Assembly: GCA_903887775.1 (NCBI GenBank)
Contig: CAISRB010000012.1
Coordinates: forward strand, 248,001-312,000
Length of the DNA stretch: 64,000 nucleotides
Direction: 5' to 3'
Source of the DNA: an uncultured Bacteroidales bacterium
Lineage (GTDB): Bacteria; Bacteroidota; Bacteroidia; Bacteroidales; FEN-979
Position 1 is the first letter of the stretch. Each line of letters opens with the position of its first letter. The notes beneath the pieces were generated by a model, which was not told where the DNA came from, made no database searches, and saw only the letters and a list, made by a program, of their open reading frames with translations. This document shows, in pieces, positions 1 to 8,420 of the stretch. The position numbers and the translations under genes are program-made.

Positions 1-962
1 ATACCGACCCAAACCTGGTTCTGCTCCGACTTCCTGGCAAAGCTGAACAGCATGTAGGCAATAAACAGGAACACAGCGATCACGGCCAGCTGAACATAGG
101 GATAATACTGCAGCTGTTTAAGAAGAAATGAGTCTTCAAAGAAAATATAATGAACCCCTGTATTTGCAAGGTTCACCCTGATCGGAGTGTTCCGGGAAGC
201 CATCGAATTCAGGGTTTTCTCAACGAAGACGGGATCCTGCATCTTTTTCTTCGTGATATTGCCATAGCTTGTCCAGTTCTTTCCCGTGCTGTCCGTGACG
301 ATCACAGGGACTGAAGCCGAATTCAGCACGACTTCGGCAAAGAAGGAATCGACAAGATCGTCAATGACCTGTTTAAGTTCCGTGTAAATGTTTGAATCGG
401 TATAATACAGGTAAATCTTTTTATCCCGGTAATACTTAACAATAATAGGGGAATATTTAGTAAACTCCTTTTTAAGCTTTCCGTCCAGTTTCGTGCCAAC
501 AAGACTTACCAGGGAATCCTTTCCCTGTTTGACATTTCTGACAAAGCTGATCATGCCATCGTCGCCGGTTATGATCACAGGGATGGTTGTGTTGTTAGAA
601 ATGATCTCCAGAAAAAAGTTCAGGTCTTCATTCGAAGTAGCGGTGATAATCCTTCTCTGGGCTTCAGCCAGTGTTACCACCCTTCGCCTCTCTTCATCCT
701 TGATCTGTTCGAACAGCTTATTGGTGATATTAACGAGATCGGCTTTATGGTGGATGGCATCGGCCCAGATCGCAACGTTTTTACGTTCGTCTTTTCGTAT
801 TTCATTGACCAGGATGTTGGTATAATACAATGAAGTTGCCACAATGATGATGGCAATTGCAAAAAGGATCAGTTTCCAGCGTCGTTTTCTGAGATAAATA
901 TCCACAATACGCTTTTTAGTTAATAACGCAGGAATACATAATTTATTTTTTATTTCTAACAT
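1..962 (-). CDS. Sensor histidine kinase, N-terminal part (cut by window edge)
   Basis: The frame is open from an ATG at 962 to the left edge, about 320 codons, with no stop. Translation gives a short cytoplasmic N-terminus rich in Lys/Arg, a membrane helix at about residues 28-45, an extracytoplasmic sensor region of some 230 residues, and a second membrane helix at about 290-310. The last residues, with the motif EQNQVWVG, match the segment that in Bacteroidota histidine kinases directly precedes the phospho-accepting H-box (typically followed by AKETAHQLGTP). The catalytic HisKA and HATPase parts therefore lie outside the window. The signal sensed cannot be told; the periplasmic region has no motif I recognise. 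It is divergent from the S9 peptidase with only 58 bp between them. The family call is firm in architecture, but the kinase domain itself is inferred. Confidence 0.8.
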   Translation of the reverse strand, partial: MLEIKNKLCIPALLTKKRIVDIYLRKRRWKLILFAIAIIIVATSLYYTNILVNEIRKDERKNVAIWADAIHHKADLVNITNKLFEQIKDEERRRVVTLAEAQRRIITATSNEDLNFFLEIISNNTTIPVIITGDDGMISFVRNVKQGKDSLVSLVGTKLDGKLKKEFTKYSPIIVKYYRDKKIYLYYTDSNIYTELKQVIDDLVDSFFAEVVLNSASVPVIVTDSTGKNWTSYGNITKKKMQDPVFVEKTLNSMASRNTPIRVNLANTGVHYIFFEDSFLLKQLQYYPYVQLAVIAVFLFIAYMLFSFARKSEQNQVWVG

Positions 963-986
963 AATGTGTTGGAATACAAATATATT

Positions 987-994
987 TACTTTTG
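987..994 (+). promoter_or_regulatory. Bacteroidota-type -7 box (TACTTTTG) for the S9 peptidase
   Basis: TACTTTTG matches TAnnTTTG and lies 26 bp before the ATG at 1021. No well-spaced -33 TTG is seen (the nearest leaves only 15 bp), so the call rests on the -7 box alone. Confidence 0.45.
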
Positions 995-1020
995 TAAGAA
1001 GAACTTAAAATGAAGTATTT

Positions 1021-2934
1021 ATGAGAACAAGATTTATGCTGTCCCTGATGATTTCAGGGATATTAGCTCTGTCATTTATGATGGAGGGATGCAAGCCGGG
1101 TAAGCCTGCCCAGGTGCGCCAGATCCCGCTGGAGGACTTCTTTAAGAATCCCGAGAAAGCACGTTACCAGATTTCGCCCGACGGGAAATACTTCTCCTAT
1201 ATGGCACCTTATCAGAAAAGGATGAATATTTACGTACAGGAAATCGGCAAAGACAGCGCTGTGAGGCTGACTTCCGAAACCGACCGTGATATTTCGAATT
1301 ATTTCTGGAAGAATCCCACCCGTATCCTTTTCCTGAAGGATACCGGAGGGGATGAAAATTTCCGTCTTTACGGAGTTAATGTTGACGGCAGCAACCAGAA
1401 ATGCTTTACTGATTTTCCAAAGGTGCGCACTGAGATATTTGACGAGATGGAGAATTTCCCCGACGAAGTGCTCATTGGCCTGAATAAGAGGAATCCCCAG
1501 GTTTTTGACCCCTTCCGCCTGAACATCGTGACGGGTGACATGAAACAGCTTGCCGAAAACCCGGGTAATATCCAGGGCTGGATGATGGATCATGAAGGGA
1601 AACTCCGTGTGGCTACTGCAATTGTGGATGGAGTTAACGCACAAATCCTTTACCGGGAAAAAGAAACCGACAAATTCAAGCCGGTGCTGACCACGAGTTT
1701 TAAGGAAACTGTTTCTCCGGCATTTTTCACCTTCGACAACAAGAATGTTTATGCAATTTCAAATCTTGGCAGGGATAAGGCTGTGGTATGCGAATTTGAC
1801 ATTGCCAATGGCAAGGAGATCAAAACGCTTTATGAGAACCCCAATTTTGATGTAATGGGACTGAATTACTCGAAGAAACGTAAGGTGCTCACATCGGCCG
1901 ATTATGAATCTTCCAAAGCGGAGAGGTATTTCTTTGACGAAGAAACCAAAAAGGTATACGACCGTGTCCAGAAAGAAGTAGGCGATCTCAGAGTGAATAT
2001 TCCCTGGTCTACAAAAGCTGAAGATAAATTTATCGTCAGGGTTTACAGTGACAGATCCCTCGGGGCATATTACATTTACGACAAGACGGCCGATAAACTC
2101 ACAAAGATCGCTGATATCGGGCCATGGCTCAAAGCAGAAGAACTTGCGGAAATGAACCCGATCGAGTACAAATCGCGCGACGGCCTTACCATCCAGGGTT
2201 ACCTGACCCTTCCGAACGGGTATACGATGGAAACTGCAAAGGACCTTCCCGTGGTGGTCAACCCTCACGGAGGCCCATGGGCCCGCGACAGCTGGGGGTT
2301 CAATCCCGAGATACAGTTCCTTGCAAACCGCGGCTATGCTGTTTTACAGATGAATTTCAGGGGTTCCACAGGGTACGGGAGGAAATTCTGGGAAGATTCT
2401 TTTAAACAATGGGGCCTTACCATGCAGGATGATGTGAGCGACGGTGTGAAGTGGCTGGTAAGCAAGGGTATTGCTGATCCCAAACGCGTTGCTATCTATG
2501 GAGGAAGCTATGGCGGTTATGCAACGCTGATGGGCATCGTTAAAGATCCCGATCAGTATGCTGCAGCTGTAGATTATGTGGGGGTTTCCAACATGTTCAC
2601 GTTTATGAACACCATACCTCCGTATTGGAAGCCTATGCTGGATATGTTCCACGAAATGGTTGGCGATCCGAAGAAGGATAGTGCATTATTGGCCTCCGTT
2701 TCACCGGTGTTCCACGTCGACAGGATCAAGACACCTTTATTCATAGCCCAGGGCGCGAACGACCCCAGGGTTAACAAGGCCGAGTCGGACCAGATGGTGG
2801 AAGCCCTTAAAAAGAAAGGCGTTGTGGTTGAATACATGGTCAAGGCCAATGAGGGTCATGGATTCCATAATGAAGAAAACCGCTTTGATTTTTACAGGGC
2901 GATGGAAAAGTTCCTGGGGGCACATTTGAAATAG
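1021..2934 (+). CDS. S9 family prolyl oligopeptidase-type peptidase, lipoprotein
   Basis: A 637-residue protein of the dipeptidyl-peptidase/acylaminoacyl-peptidase class. Residues 1-24 form a signal peptide ending in a lipobox-like MEGC, so it is probably exported and lipid-anchored in the cell envelope. Residues about 40-390 contain repeated WD/PD40-like blade sequences expected for the beta-propeller that filters peptide substrates. The C-terminal third is an alpha/beta-hydrolase with the nucleophile motif GGSYGGY (Ser496), the acid in NDPRV (Asp581) and the histidine in GHGF (His613), so the catalytic triad is complete. It likely trims short peptides in the periplasm. It stands alone between the divergent histidine kinase and the convergent manC, 11 bp away. 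The exact peptide preference cannot be read from the sequence. Confidence 0.93.
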   Translation: MRTRFMLSLMISGILALSFMMEGCKPGKPAQVRQIPLEDFFKNPEKARYQISPDGKYFSYMAPYQKRMNIYVQEIGKDSAVRLTSETDRDISNYFWKNPTRILFLKDTGGDENFRLYGVNVDGSNQKCFTDFPKVRTEIFDEMENFPDEVLIGLNKRNPQVFDPFRLNIVTGDMKQLAENPGNIQGWMMDHEGKLRVATAIVDGVNAQILYREKETDKFKPVLTTSFKETVSPAFFTFDNKNVYAISNLGRDKAVVCEFDIANGKEIKTLYENPNFDVMGLNYSKKRKVLTSADYESSKAERYFFDEETKKVYDRVQKEVGDLRVNIPWSTKAEDKFIVRVYSDRSLGAYYIYDKTADKLTKIADIGPWLKAEELAEMNPIEYKSRDGLTIQGYLTLPNGYTMETAKDLPVVVNPHGGPWARDSWGFNPEIQFLANRGYAVLQMNFRGSTGYGRKFWEDSFKQWGLTMQDDVSDGVKWLVSKGIADPKRVAIYGGSYGGYATLMGIVKDPDQYAAAVDYVGVSNMFTFMNTIPPYWKPMLDMFHEMVGDPKKDSALLASVSPVFHVDRIKTPLFIAQGANDPRVNKAESDQMVEALKKKGVVVEYMVKANEGHGFHNEENRFDFYRAMEKFLGAHLK

Positions 2935-2945
2935 GCCACCGGTCG

Positions 2946-4043
2946 CTATATATATTTTTCGCCTTTTTCCAGCATGACGTCATTCACGATCTGGCGGATT
3001 TGCTGTTCGTCTGATTTTCTGCATATGAGAAGCACATTATCAGAATCCACCACAATATAATCGGAAAGGCCTTCCAGAACAACAACTTTGTCGTTCGGCA
3101 TGTTCACGATACAGTTAGTGGTATCGTACAGTATAACATTTTTCCCTATGACTGCATTGGAATTCTTATCCTTGGGGCGATTCTCAAAGAGAGAACCCCA
3201 GGTTCCGAGATCTGACCATCCGAAATCTGCTGCCAGCACATAAACATTGCTGGCCTTTTCCATGATACCATAGTCAATAGAGATGCTTTTACAGATAGTG
3301 TAGGCGTCACTGATGAAGGCTTTTTCTTTCGGGGTGTTATAAACCTTAATCCCATTTTTGAACAACACTTCAACTTCAGGTAAATGCTGGGCAAATGCCT
3401 TCATTATACTTTTGACCGACCAGATGAATATTCCGGAATTCCACAGGAAGTCCCCGCACTGAAGAAACGTAATGGCAAGGTCAAGGTTGGGTTTTTCTGT
3501 AAACGTCTTCACTCTCCGGATATGCGGGTTTTCAGGATACACAGTTCCTTCGATGAATTGTATGTACCCATAACCTGTATCCGGCCTGCTGGGTTTGATC
3601 CCCAGAGTGAGCAACCAGTCGTTTTCCGACGCGGCTTCAAGAGCCGATTTGATATCGGCTATAAAAACATCTTCCCTGAGAATAATATGGTCGGAAGGGG
3701 CAACAACAATCCTGGCGTCCGGGTCGCGTTTGAGGATACGGTAATTCGCATAGGCAATACAGGGTGCTGTGTTCCGCCGGGAAGGCTCGAGGAGGATCTG
3801 GTCTGGCAGCATTTCAGGGATCTGTAGTTTTACGAGGTCAAAGTAGATATCGTTGGTAACGATATAAATATTCTCCCTCGGGCAAATCTTTTTAAAACGC
3901 CTGAAGGTTTGCTGTATAAGGGTTTCGCCGGTCCCCAGGATATCAATAAACTGCTTTGGATGACTGGTCCTGCTCATGGGCCAGAAACGGGCGCCTATTC
4001 CGCCGGCCATGATCACACAGAAATTATGCTTTGATTTCGCCAT
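2946..4043 (-). CDS. manC: Mannose-1-phosphate guanylyltransferase (GDP-mannose pyrophosphorylase)
   Basis: It makes GDP-mannose from mannose-1-phosphate and GTP, the donor for mannosylated and fucosylated surface sugars. The 365-residue form starts at the ATG at 4043, which puts the nucleotide-binding motif AGGIGARFWPMSR at residues 13-25 and HPKQF at 28-32, as is normal for the family. An in-frame extension up to 4181 would add 46 residues of non-conserved sequence overlapping the upstream SprT-like gene and is rejected. FTEKP, the sugar-phosphate loop, is present mid-protein. The protein lacks the C-terminal phosphomannose isomerase domain of the bifunctional type, so it is the single-domain form usual in Bacteroidota. 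It follows the SprT-like gene by 44 bp on the same strand and is probably co-transcribed with it. Confidence 0.93.
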   Translation of the reverse strand: MAKSKHNFCVIMAGGIGARFWPMSRTSHPKQFIDILGTGETLIQQTFRRFKKICPRENIYIVTNDIYFDLVKLQIPEMLPDQILLEPSRRNTAPCIAYANYRILKRDPDARIVVAPSDHIILREDVFIADIKSALEAASENDWLLTLGIKPSRPDTGYGYIQFIEGTVYPENPHIRRVKTFTEKPNLDLAITFLQCGDFLWNSGIFIWSVKSIMKAFAQHLPEVEVLFKNGIKVYNTPKEKAFISDAYTICKSISIDYGIMEKASNVYVLAADFGWSDLGTWGSLFENRPKDKNSNAVIGKNVILYDTTNCIVNMPNDKVVVLEGLSDYIVVDSDNVLLICRKSDEQQIRQIVNDVMLEKGEKYI

Positions 4044-4087
4044 ATCCTTAATTATTCTCTTGCAAACATAATTATTATCGCGACGAA

Positions 4088-4807
4088 TTACAATACTTTT
4101 TCCTCCCATTGATTTTTCACGGGCAAAATCATCGCTTCGGGGCTGAAAAGATACATTCTGCGTGATTTGACGCACATACAATGGTATCGCTTCCTTAGCC
4201 TGTCCTGTTTGATGAAAATTCTTCCCGAACCTGTCCTGAACAATCCACCTTCGGGGATGTCGGTTATCCTGATATACTCTCCGGGAGGGTCATAGGCCTG
4301 GAGCAGGCGCTGAAGCCGCGAATCAGCAGAGGCCGATGCCTTCGGGTCCTCAAAATAGGATACCAGGGCTTTCTCAATATCAGCTGGAAAAACATTCATG
4401 CTGATAAAAGGCTGAATGAGTCCGGTGAAGCGTTTTTTCCATTCCTTCCCGTGAGGTCTGGGCCGGTGTTTTCTTATCAGGAGGGCATTGGCTTTGTTTG
4501 TGTCGAGGTATACAAAGAAATGGGCTATTTCATGAACAAGGGTAAGAAGGAAGGCATAGGCATTGAGATCGCCGTTCACCGTGATCCTTGGAGGCTGGCC
4601 ATTTCGGGCTGGGCGGAAATCACCGGTCTTTGTTGAGCGCTTTCGGGTGATCCTGCAATCGAGGCTATGCCCCTGCAGGCATACGATCAGCATATCCATG
4701 GCAACTGCCGGGATGAAATCCCTGAAAATACCGTCAATTTTTTCCGGGTTCAGCAGGTAGGGATTGCCGACGTTGCGCTCAAATAGCCGAATGAAGGGCA
4801 GTTGCAA
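4088..4807 (-). CDS. SprT-like zinc metalloprotease-fold protein
   Basis: A 239-residue protein with the zinc-binding motif HEIAH at residues 92-96 and a downstream His in RPHGKEWK that fits the third ligand of the SprT family. The preceding segment (FIPAVA through GDFRPAR) matches the family N-terminus, so the start cannot be far inside the frame. The C-terminal third has a Cys pair (YHCMC) that may be the remnant of the usual zinc ribbon. SprT-like proteins include the DNA-protein crosslink protease Spartan in eukaryotes; the bacterial role is poorly defined. The first 58 bp overlap the end of a small lipoprotein frame on the same strand, so either gene may start or end slightly differently. 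Confidence 0.8.
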   Translation of the reverse strand: MQLPFIRLFERNVGNPYLLNPEKIDGIFRDFIPAVAMDMLIVCLQGHSLDCRITRKRSTKTGDFRPARNGQPPRITVNGDLNAYAFLLTLVHEIAHFFVYLDTNKANALLIRKHRPRPHGKEWKKRFTGLIQPFISMNVFPADIEKALVSYFEDPKASASADSRLQRLLQAYDPPGEYIRITDIPEGGLFRTGSGRIFIKQDRLRKRYHCMCVKSRRMYLFSPEAMILPVKNQWEEKVL

Positions 4808-4965
4808 TTTTTAGGATGTTTTTGTTTTGGACGTGAAGGGTATTTCTGCGATGAACATGAGGAAATCATAGCCATCAGCAGGACTGCAAAAATCAACAAA
4901 AACCTCCTCCGTATCAAAGCCTTCAGTATAGAGTTATTAACAGGTAAAAAATACCTGATTTTCAA
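4750..4965 (-). CDS. Small Cys-containing lipoprotein, uncertain start
   Basis: A 71-codon frame whose translation has Arg/Lys-rich residues, a hydrophobic stretch (LLIFAVLLMAMISS) and a Cys at the expected lipidation site (ISSC), followed by a short Lys/Pro-rich tail with CNCPSF. Small Bacteroidota lipoproteins ending in a CNCP-like motif exist, which supports it being a real gene. The only in-frame starts are TTG codons (4965, or an internal TTG preceded by GGAGG) or ATGs inside the hydrophobic part. It ends inside the beginning of the SprT-like gene. No function can be assigned. Confidence 0.45.
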   Translation of the reverse strand: MKIRYFLPVNNSILKALIRRRFLLIFAVLLMAMISSCSSQKYPSRPKQKHPKNCNCPSFGYLSATSAIPTC

Positions 4966-4973
4966 TAAAACGT

Positions 4974-4981
4974 TAATTTTG
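4974..4981 (+). promoter_or_regulatory. -7 box (TAATTTTG) for the mlaE operon
   Basis: A perfect TAnnTTTG match 28 bp upstream of the ATG at 5010. An inverted repeat with arms CAGGTA and TACCTG separated by five A (4941-4957) sits where the -33 region would be, which may be a regulator site. Confidence 0.5.
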
Positions 4982-5009
4982 ATAAAAATGGTATCTTAGC
5001 ACTGGATTT

Positions 5010-5753
5010 ATGTTAAGACCTCTCTCAACCATCGGAAATTATGTGCTGCTGATGAAGCGGGTTTTCACGAGGCCCCAGAAAGGCAGGATTTTCTGGCAGC
5101 AGCTGCTTTTTGAGATCGACCAGCTGGGAATTGATTCCATCGGTATCGTTGCTTTTATTTCGACATTCATGGGGGCTGTTGTTGCCATCCAGACAGCCTA
5201 CAACATTGATAACCCTCTCATCCCGATGTCAATGGTCGGCTGGACCACCCGGCAGTCGATCATACTTGAATTTTCACCGACCGTGATCTGCCTTATCCTT
5301 GCCGGCAAAGTCGGATCCCGGATTGCCTCCCAGATTGGCACGATGCGGGTCACTGAGCAAATCGATGCCCTTGAGATCATGGGAGTGAATTCTGCCAACT
5401 ACCTTATCTTTCCAAAAGTCGTGGCTTCCATCCTGATCAACCCGGTACTTATTGTTTTCAGCATGTGGCTTGGGATCATTGGTGGATGGGGCGCAATGAT
5501 TTTTTCGAAACTCGTCAGCGGGCATGACTATATTCAGGGTATCCGGATTGATTTTGAGGCCTATACTGTTTTCTATGCACTTACGAAGACCATTTGTTTT
5601 GCCTTTATTATTGCCACTGTCTCCGGATTTTTCGGGTACCAGACCCGGGGAGGGGCGCTTGAAGTGGGGCAAGCCAGTACCAAAGCGGTTGTGGTCAGCA
5701 GTATCGTCATAATTCTGTTCAACCTTGTACTCACTCAACTTCTGCTTGGATGA
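5010..5753 (+). CDS. mlaE: MlaE-family ABC transporter permease
   Basis: A 247-residue integral membrane protein of the MlaE/YrbE family, the permease of the transporters that move phospholipids or other lipids between inner and outer membrane. The sequence shows an N-terminal amphipathic region followed by about five hydrophobic segments, with the conserved block around residues 50-130 (VAIQTAYN, EFSPTVICLILAGKVGSRIASQIGTM) typical of the family. Its stop overlaps the ATG of the ATPase gene by ATGA, so the two are translationally coupled. The MCE-domain substrate-binding protein (MlaD) that normally completes the complex is not next to them; cvpA follows instead. Confidence 0.92.
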   Translation: MLRPLSTIGNYVLLMKRVFTRPQKGRIFWQQLLFEIDQLGIDSIGIVAFISTFMGAVVAIQTAYNIDNPLIPMSMVGWTTRQSIILEFSPTVICLILAGKVGSRIASQIGTMRVTEQIDALEIMGVNSANYLIFPKVVASILINPVLIVFSMWLGIIGGWGAMIFSKLVSGHDYIQGIRIDFEAYTVFYALTKTICFAFIIATVSGFFGYQTRGGALEVGQASTKAVVVSSIVIILFNLVLTQLLLG

Positions 5754-6496
5754 TAGAAGCGAGGAACATAAATAAGTATTTCGGGGAGAATCACGTGCTC
5801 CAGGATATTTCCTGCAAATTTCATCCCGGCAAGACCAACCTCATCATAGGTCAGAGCGGTTCGGGAAAGACGGTGCTGATGAAATGTCTTGTCGGGTTGT
5901 TTGAAGTCGACACGGGCCAGGTGCTTTATGACGAGAGAAATTTTTCGGTAATGAACATCGGGCAGCGAAAGGAGATACGGCAGGAACTGGGGATGCTGTT
6001 CCAGGGAGCTGCGTTGTTCGACTCTATGAATGTTCAAGAAAATGTGATGTTCCCCCTGAACATGTTTACAGAAAAAACGGTGGAGGAGAAACTCGACAGG
6101 GTGAATTTCGTGCTGAAACGGGTGAACCTCGAAAATCAAAATAAACTTATGCCTTCGGAGCTCAGTGGGGGTATGAAAAAACGGGTTGCCATTGCAAGGG
6201 CCATTGTGATGAACCCGAAATATTTGTTCTGCGATGAACCAAATTCGGGCCTGGACCCCCAGACATCCAGTGTTATAGACCAGCTTATACAGGAACTCAC
6301 CTATGAATATGGGATCACGACCATTGTCAATACTCATGATATGAACTCGGTTCTTTCGATCGGGGATTCTGTTGAATTTATTTATATGGGCCAGATATGG
6401 TGGTCGGGGAACAAAGAAGAGATCTTACATATGGGGAACCAGGAACTGAATGATTTTGTATTTGGCACAGAATTAACCAAAAGACTTAGAAAATGA
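5750..6496 (+). CDS. mlaF: MlaF-family ABC transporter ATP-binding protein
   Basis: A 248-residue ABC ATPase that powers the MlaE-type permease encoded just before it. Walker A is GQSGSGKT (residues 34-41), the signature is LSGGMKKR, and Walker B is FCDEP followed by NSGLDP; the H-loop His lies in NTHDMNS. The overlap of start and stop with mlaE shows a fixed pair. It is of the normal length for MlaF. Its own stop overlaps the start of cvpA, making a three-gene transcription unit. Confidence 0.93.
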   Translation: MIEARNINKYFGENHVLQDISCKFHPGKTNLIIGQSGSGKTVLMKCLVGLFEVDTGQVLYDERNFSVMNIGQRKEIRQELGMLFQGAALFDSMNVQENVMFPLNMFTEKTVEEKLDRVNFVLKRVNLENQNKLMPSELSGGMKKRVAIARAIVMNPKYLFCDEPNSGLDPQTSSVIDQLIQELTYEYGITTIVNTHDMNSVLSIGDSVEFIYMGQIWWSGNKEEILHMGNQELNDFVFGTELTKRLRK

Positions 6497-7023
6497 ATTT
6501 TTTTGATGTGCTTGTCCTGGGCTTTCTTGCCCTCTTTATCATCAACGGCTTCAGGAAAGGATTTATCATAAGCCTTGCTTCACTGGCAGCTCTCATTCTC
6601 GGGATCTATCTTGCCGTTCATTTTTCAAATTTCATCCAGGCCATGTTGCAGGACAATTTTCATCCGTCCAGGACATGGCTTCCCATTCTCTCATTTACAG
6701 TGACTTTTCTCATCGTGGCCATACTGGTGCTGATCGTGGCCAAAGTGATGGAAAAGATCATCGATGTGGTGGGGCTGGGTTTCATTAACAAGATTGCCGG
6801 GGCTTTGCTTGGGCTCGCCAAAGGAGTGGTATTTGCAAGCATCATTCTGTTCATCCTTTACAGCGTGGATAAAAAGAAAAGCTGGATAACTGAAGAAGAC
6901 CGCAAGGGATCTTTTACGATGAACAAAATTGAGCAGGTCTTTCCCGAAATAATATCAGACCTTGGAAGCAGCATTCATTTTCCCATTATGTATGATGAAC
7001 ATAAACAGGGAAAATCCAGATAA
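6493..7023 (+). CDS. CvpA family membrane protein
   Basis: A 176-residue protein with four hydrophobic segments (about residues 1-25, 28-48, 60-85 and 95-120) and the family N-terminus NFFDVLVLGFLALFIINGFRKG in pieces. CvpA proteins are inner-membrane proteins linked to colicin V production in E. coli and more broadly to envelope stress and bile or antibiotic tolerance; no biochemical activity is settled. Here it is translationally coupled to mlaEF, with the ATG overlapping the end of mlaF, suggesting a role in envelope maintenance. The C-terminal 60 residues are polar and not conserved. It converges with pgk. Confidence 0.85.
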   Translation: MNFFDVLVLGFLALFIINGFRKGFIISLASLAALILGIYLAVHFSNFIQAMLQDNFHPSRTWLPILSFTVTFLIVAILVLIVAKVMEKIIDVVGLGFINKIAGALLGLAKGVVFASIILFILYSVDKKKSWITEEDRKGSFTMNKIEQVFPEIISDLGSSIHFPIMYDEHKQGKSR

Positions 7024-7047
7024 ATAATATAAATACATCCAGGATCC

Positions 7048-8238
7048 TTATTCCAGGATAGCCTTGATGCCGGGCAGTTCCTTGCCTTCAATGTATTCCA
7101 GCATCGCTCCTCCGCCGGTAGACACATAACTGACCTTGTCGGCCAATCCGTATTTGTTAATTGCAGCAACAGAGTCACCTCCTCCGATCAGGGAGAATGA
7201 ACCCTTCTCAGTGGCCTCTGCGATCGCCAGCGCAATGCTTTTTGTGCCTTCTTCATAGTTGTTCATCTCAAAAACGCCCATAGGCCCGTTCCACAGGATG
7301 GTTGAAGATTTTTCGATGACATGCCTGAATTTCTGAATTGCGGAAGGCCCTATATCGAGTCCCAGCCATGGTAATGGAATATCGTAGGCACTGGCAAGTT
7401 TTTTATTGGCGTCGTTTGAAAAGTTATCTGCAATCACGGCATCCGGCGGAATGTAGAGATTCACACCGAGGGCTTTGGCGCCTTCAATGATGTTCTTTGC
7501 AAGTTCAATGTATTCGTCTTCGACCAGGGAAGCACCTGTTTCTCCTCCAAGGGCCCTGATAAAGGTAAACATCATCCCGCCACCGATAATGAGATTGTCA
7601 ACCTTGTCCATCAGGTGATTGATGATCTCAATTTTAGTGGAAACCTTGGCACCTCCAAGAATGGCTGTAAAAGGACGCTGTGCTTCTTTCATACATTTGT
7701 CAATGTTCAGTATCTCATTCGACATCACATAACCGAACATTTTCGTTTCAGGAAAGAATTTCGCTATAATGGCAGTGGAAGCATGGGCACGGTGTGCCGT
7801 TCCGAAAGCATCATTGACGTACAAATCGCCAAGTTTTGCGAGTTTACCGGCAAAAATTTCGTCACCCTTTTCTTCTTCCTTATAAAAACGCAAATTTTCG
7901 AGAAGAAGAACATCGCCCGGTTTCAACGCAGTTGACATCGTTACCGCGGACTCACCGATGCAGTCATCGGCAAACCGGACCTGCCTGCCCAGTTTCGAAG
8001 ACAAATAGGGTACAACATGTTTAAGTGAATATTTTTCCTCCGGTCCGCCTTTGGGCCTTCCCAGGTGTGACATCAGAATTACCGAACCGCCTCCGCTCAA
8101 AATCTTGTTGATCGTAGGGATAGTTGCGTCGATCCTTGAGCCATCGGTAACATTGTACTGGGCATCAAGCGGGACATTAAAATCGACCCTGATCAGAGCT
8201 CTTTTACCTGCAAAGTTGAAATCATCAATAGTTTTCAT
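7048..8238 (-). CDS. pgk: Phosphoglycerate kinase
   Basis: A 396-residue cytosolic glycolytic enzyme that transfers phosphate from 1,3-bisphosphoglycerate to ADP. RVDFNVP at residues 17-23 and SHLGRPKG near residue 58 bind the substrate; GGAKVSTKI and GGGDSVAA form the nucleotide site and hinge. Length is normal. It has its own promoter (-7 box on the minus strand at 8352-8359), giving a leader of about 110 nt, and converges with the mlaE operon. Confidence 0.97.
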   Translation of the reverse strand: MKTIDDFNFAGKRALIRVDFNVPLDAQYNVTDGSRIDATIPTINKILSGGGSVILMSHLGRPKGGPEEKYSLKHVVPYLSSKLGRQVRFADDCIGESAVTMSTALKPGDVLLLENLRFYKEEEKGDEIFAGKLAKLGDLYVNDAFGTAHRAHASTAIIAKFFPETKMFGYVMSNEILNIDKCMKEAQRPFTAILGGAKVSTKIEIINHLMDKVDNLIIGGGMMFTFIRALGGETGASLVEDEYIELAKNIIEGAKALGVNLYIPPDAVIADNFSNDANKKLASAYDIPLPWLGLDIGPSAIQKFRHVIEKSSTILWNGPMGVFEMNNYEEGTKSIALAIAEATEKGSFSLIGGGDSVAAINKYGLADKVSYVSTGGGAMLEYIEGKELPGIKAILE

Positions 8239-8351
8239 GTGTTAATATTTATTTTTTACAAATTGGTCACATGGAATACCCATACCGTCATTCATGGTTT
8301 GCATCAATGCAATCAGGAAGGGTATTTCATTGGTTTAATTTAAAACTCCCG

Positions 8352-8359
8352 CAAAATTA
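8352..8359 (-). promoter_or_regulatory. -7 box (TAATTTTG) for pgk
   Basis: Read on the minus strand, TAATTTTG lies about 113 bp upstream of the pgk ATG. A TTG occurs 16 bp further upstream, slightly closer than the usual 19-21 bp. The long leader holds a pair of 7-bp arms (AATACCC and GGGTATT) that could form a loose stem. Confidence 0.45.
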
Positions 8360-8420
8360 AAATTTTTACCCCGCACAATGCATATCTTTTTAATTTTACC
8401 CTGTAATTCGATAATTTCAA

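Noticed and set aside
4044-4181. N-terminal extension of manC
   Set aside because: It overlaps the SprT-like gene and precedes the conserved start of the nucleotidyltransferase; the ATG at 4043 is preferred.
5274-5738. 154-residue frame on the minus strand opposite mlaE
   Set aside because: It is fully antisense to a conserved gene, has no start context and the translated sequence resembles no protein; it arises from codon bias of mlaE.
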